Assembly (NCBI GenBank): GCA_030636545.1
Contig: DAOVWR010000071.1
Span: forward strand, 1 to 6,324
Length of the DNA stretch: 6,324 nucleotides
Source: Mycoplasmatota bacterium
GTDB lineage: Bacteria > Bacillota_I > Bacilli_A > Izemoplasmatales > Izemoplasmataceae
Direction of reading: 5' to 3'
The notes below the pieces were generated by a model. That model was not told the DNA's origin and did no database searches. It was given only the letters and a program-made list of their open reading frames with translations. The position numbers and the translations under genes were made by a program. The number at the start of each line of letters is the position of its first letter. Within the stretch, counting starts at the first letter, position 1. Of the stretch, positions 5,977 through 6,324 are shown in pieces.

Positions 5977-6324
5977 TATCTATCTTTCCTCTCTTTGTTT
6001 CTTTAATTAGTAAATAATCTTCCATTGTATCAACGTCAATTAATACTCCTTCATCGGTTGTTTCAATGTAATTAACGGTGTAACGATCTCTAAATACTTT
6101 TAAATTCGAGTCAACTGGCTCATTTAATAGGGGATCAATTAGTTCTTTCTTGATCAGAATAGGATGTCCTTTACGGTTATTGAAAATTGGAACCCTAATT
6201 TCCCCACTTGCATTAAGTAAAGATCTAAATGTTTCTTTTTGGATTAAAGGATAGTCACCCGGTGTTAAAAAAAAATCATTATTTATTTCTTTTACTCCAG
6301 TAATCACCGAACTAAACATTCCTA
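5963..6324 (-). CDS. mocA: MocA-like molybdenum cofactor nucleotidyltransferase, C-terminal part (5' end outside window)
   Basis: The enzyme transfers a nucleotide (CMP for MocA) to molybdopterin, giving the dinucleotide cofactor used by xanthine dehydrogenase-type enzymes. The visible part starts GMFSSVITG, matching the family GMxSSxxxG motif, then has LTPGDYPLI (18-26, counting from the Met at 6319) with the D-x-P metal/nucleotide motif, NRKGHPILI (48-56), and LIDVDTMEDY (93-102), the family's C-terminal D(I/V)DTxEDY signature. The Met at 6319 is almost certainly internal: the frame stays open through the last bases, and a full protein (about 190-200 aa) needs roughly 75 more N-terminal residues, including the GxxxRxGxxK nucleotide loop. 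The gene overlaps the FAD-subunit start by 14 bases. MobA-like GTP specificity cannot be excluded without the N-terminus, but the hydroxylase context favours CTP. Confidence 0.85.
   Translation of the reverse strand, partial: GMFSSVITGVKEINNDFFLTPGDYPLIQKETFRSLLNASGEIRVPIFNNRKGHPILIKKELIDPLLNEPVDSNLKVFRDRYTVNYIETTDEGVLIDVDTMEDYLLIKETKRGKIDNGDS

Noticed and set aside
5963..6319. Treating the Met at 6319 as the true start of the mocA-like gene
   Set aside because: The frame remains open to the window edge, the residues around it match an internal family motif, and the N-terminal nucleotide-binding loop is missing.

Overview
This window is one continuous minus-strand gene block, apparently a single operon, encoding a cytoplasmic molybdenum hydroxylase of the xanthine dehydrogenase / aldehyde oxidase type together with its maturation proteins. 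In transcription order (high to low coordinates) it reads: the C-terminal two thirds of a MocA-like molybdopterin nucleotidyltransferase (cut by the right edge); the FAD subunit; the [2Fe-2S] subunit; the molybdopterin-binding catalytic subunit; a multi-pass membrane protein of unknown function; an XdhC/CoxI-family maturation factor; a THEP1-like P-loop NTPase; and the first 129 codons of a dihydropyrimidinase/D-hydantoinase-family amidohydrolase (cut by the left edge). No plus-strand gene is convincing.

The genes are tightly packed: overlaps of 14, 1, 4 and 29 bases and gaps of 5 and 23 bases. The one real intergenic space is 78 bases between the membrane protein and the XdhC-like gene, and it holds a perfect 13-bp inverted repeat with a 5-base loop. 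No transcription start or terminator can be placed with confidence, so the operon probably begins beyond the right edge and ends beyond the left edge.

How the genes fit together: the three hydroxylase subunits supply the electron path (substrate at Mo, two [2Fe-2S] clusters, FAD). MocA would convert the molybdopterin cofactor to its dinucleotide form, and XdhC would carry or sulfurate the cofactor for the apo-enzyme. The hydantoinase-family enzyme opens cyclic amides, which points to a purine- or pyrimidine-like ring as the hydroxylase substrate. The gene set resembles the xdh/ygf/yqe/ygeZ region of Escherichia coli and the anaerobic purine-degradation clusters of gut anaerobes. The exact substrate cannot be read from this sequence.

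The DNA is AT-rich (sampled 60-base lines are mostly 18-33% GC), TGA is a stop and Trp is TGG. This suggests a low-GC Bacillota (Clostridia/Erysipelotrichia-like) or related non-Mycoplasma anaerobe; the genus cannot be assigned. The hydantoinase segment is clearly more GC-rich (about 39% by hand count). The least explained parts are the Cys-free membrane protein, the NTPase with a degenerate Walker A, the intercistronic hairpin, and non-consensus cofactor motifs in the two small hydroxylase subunits.
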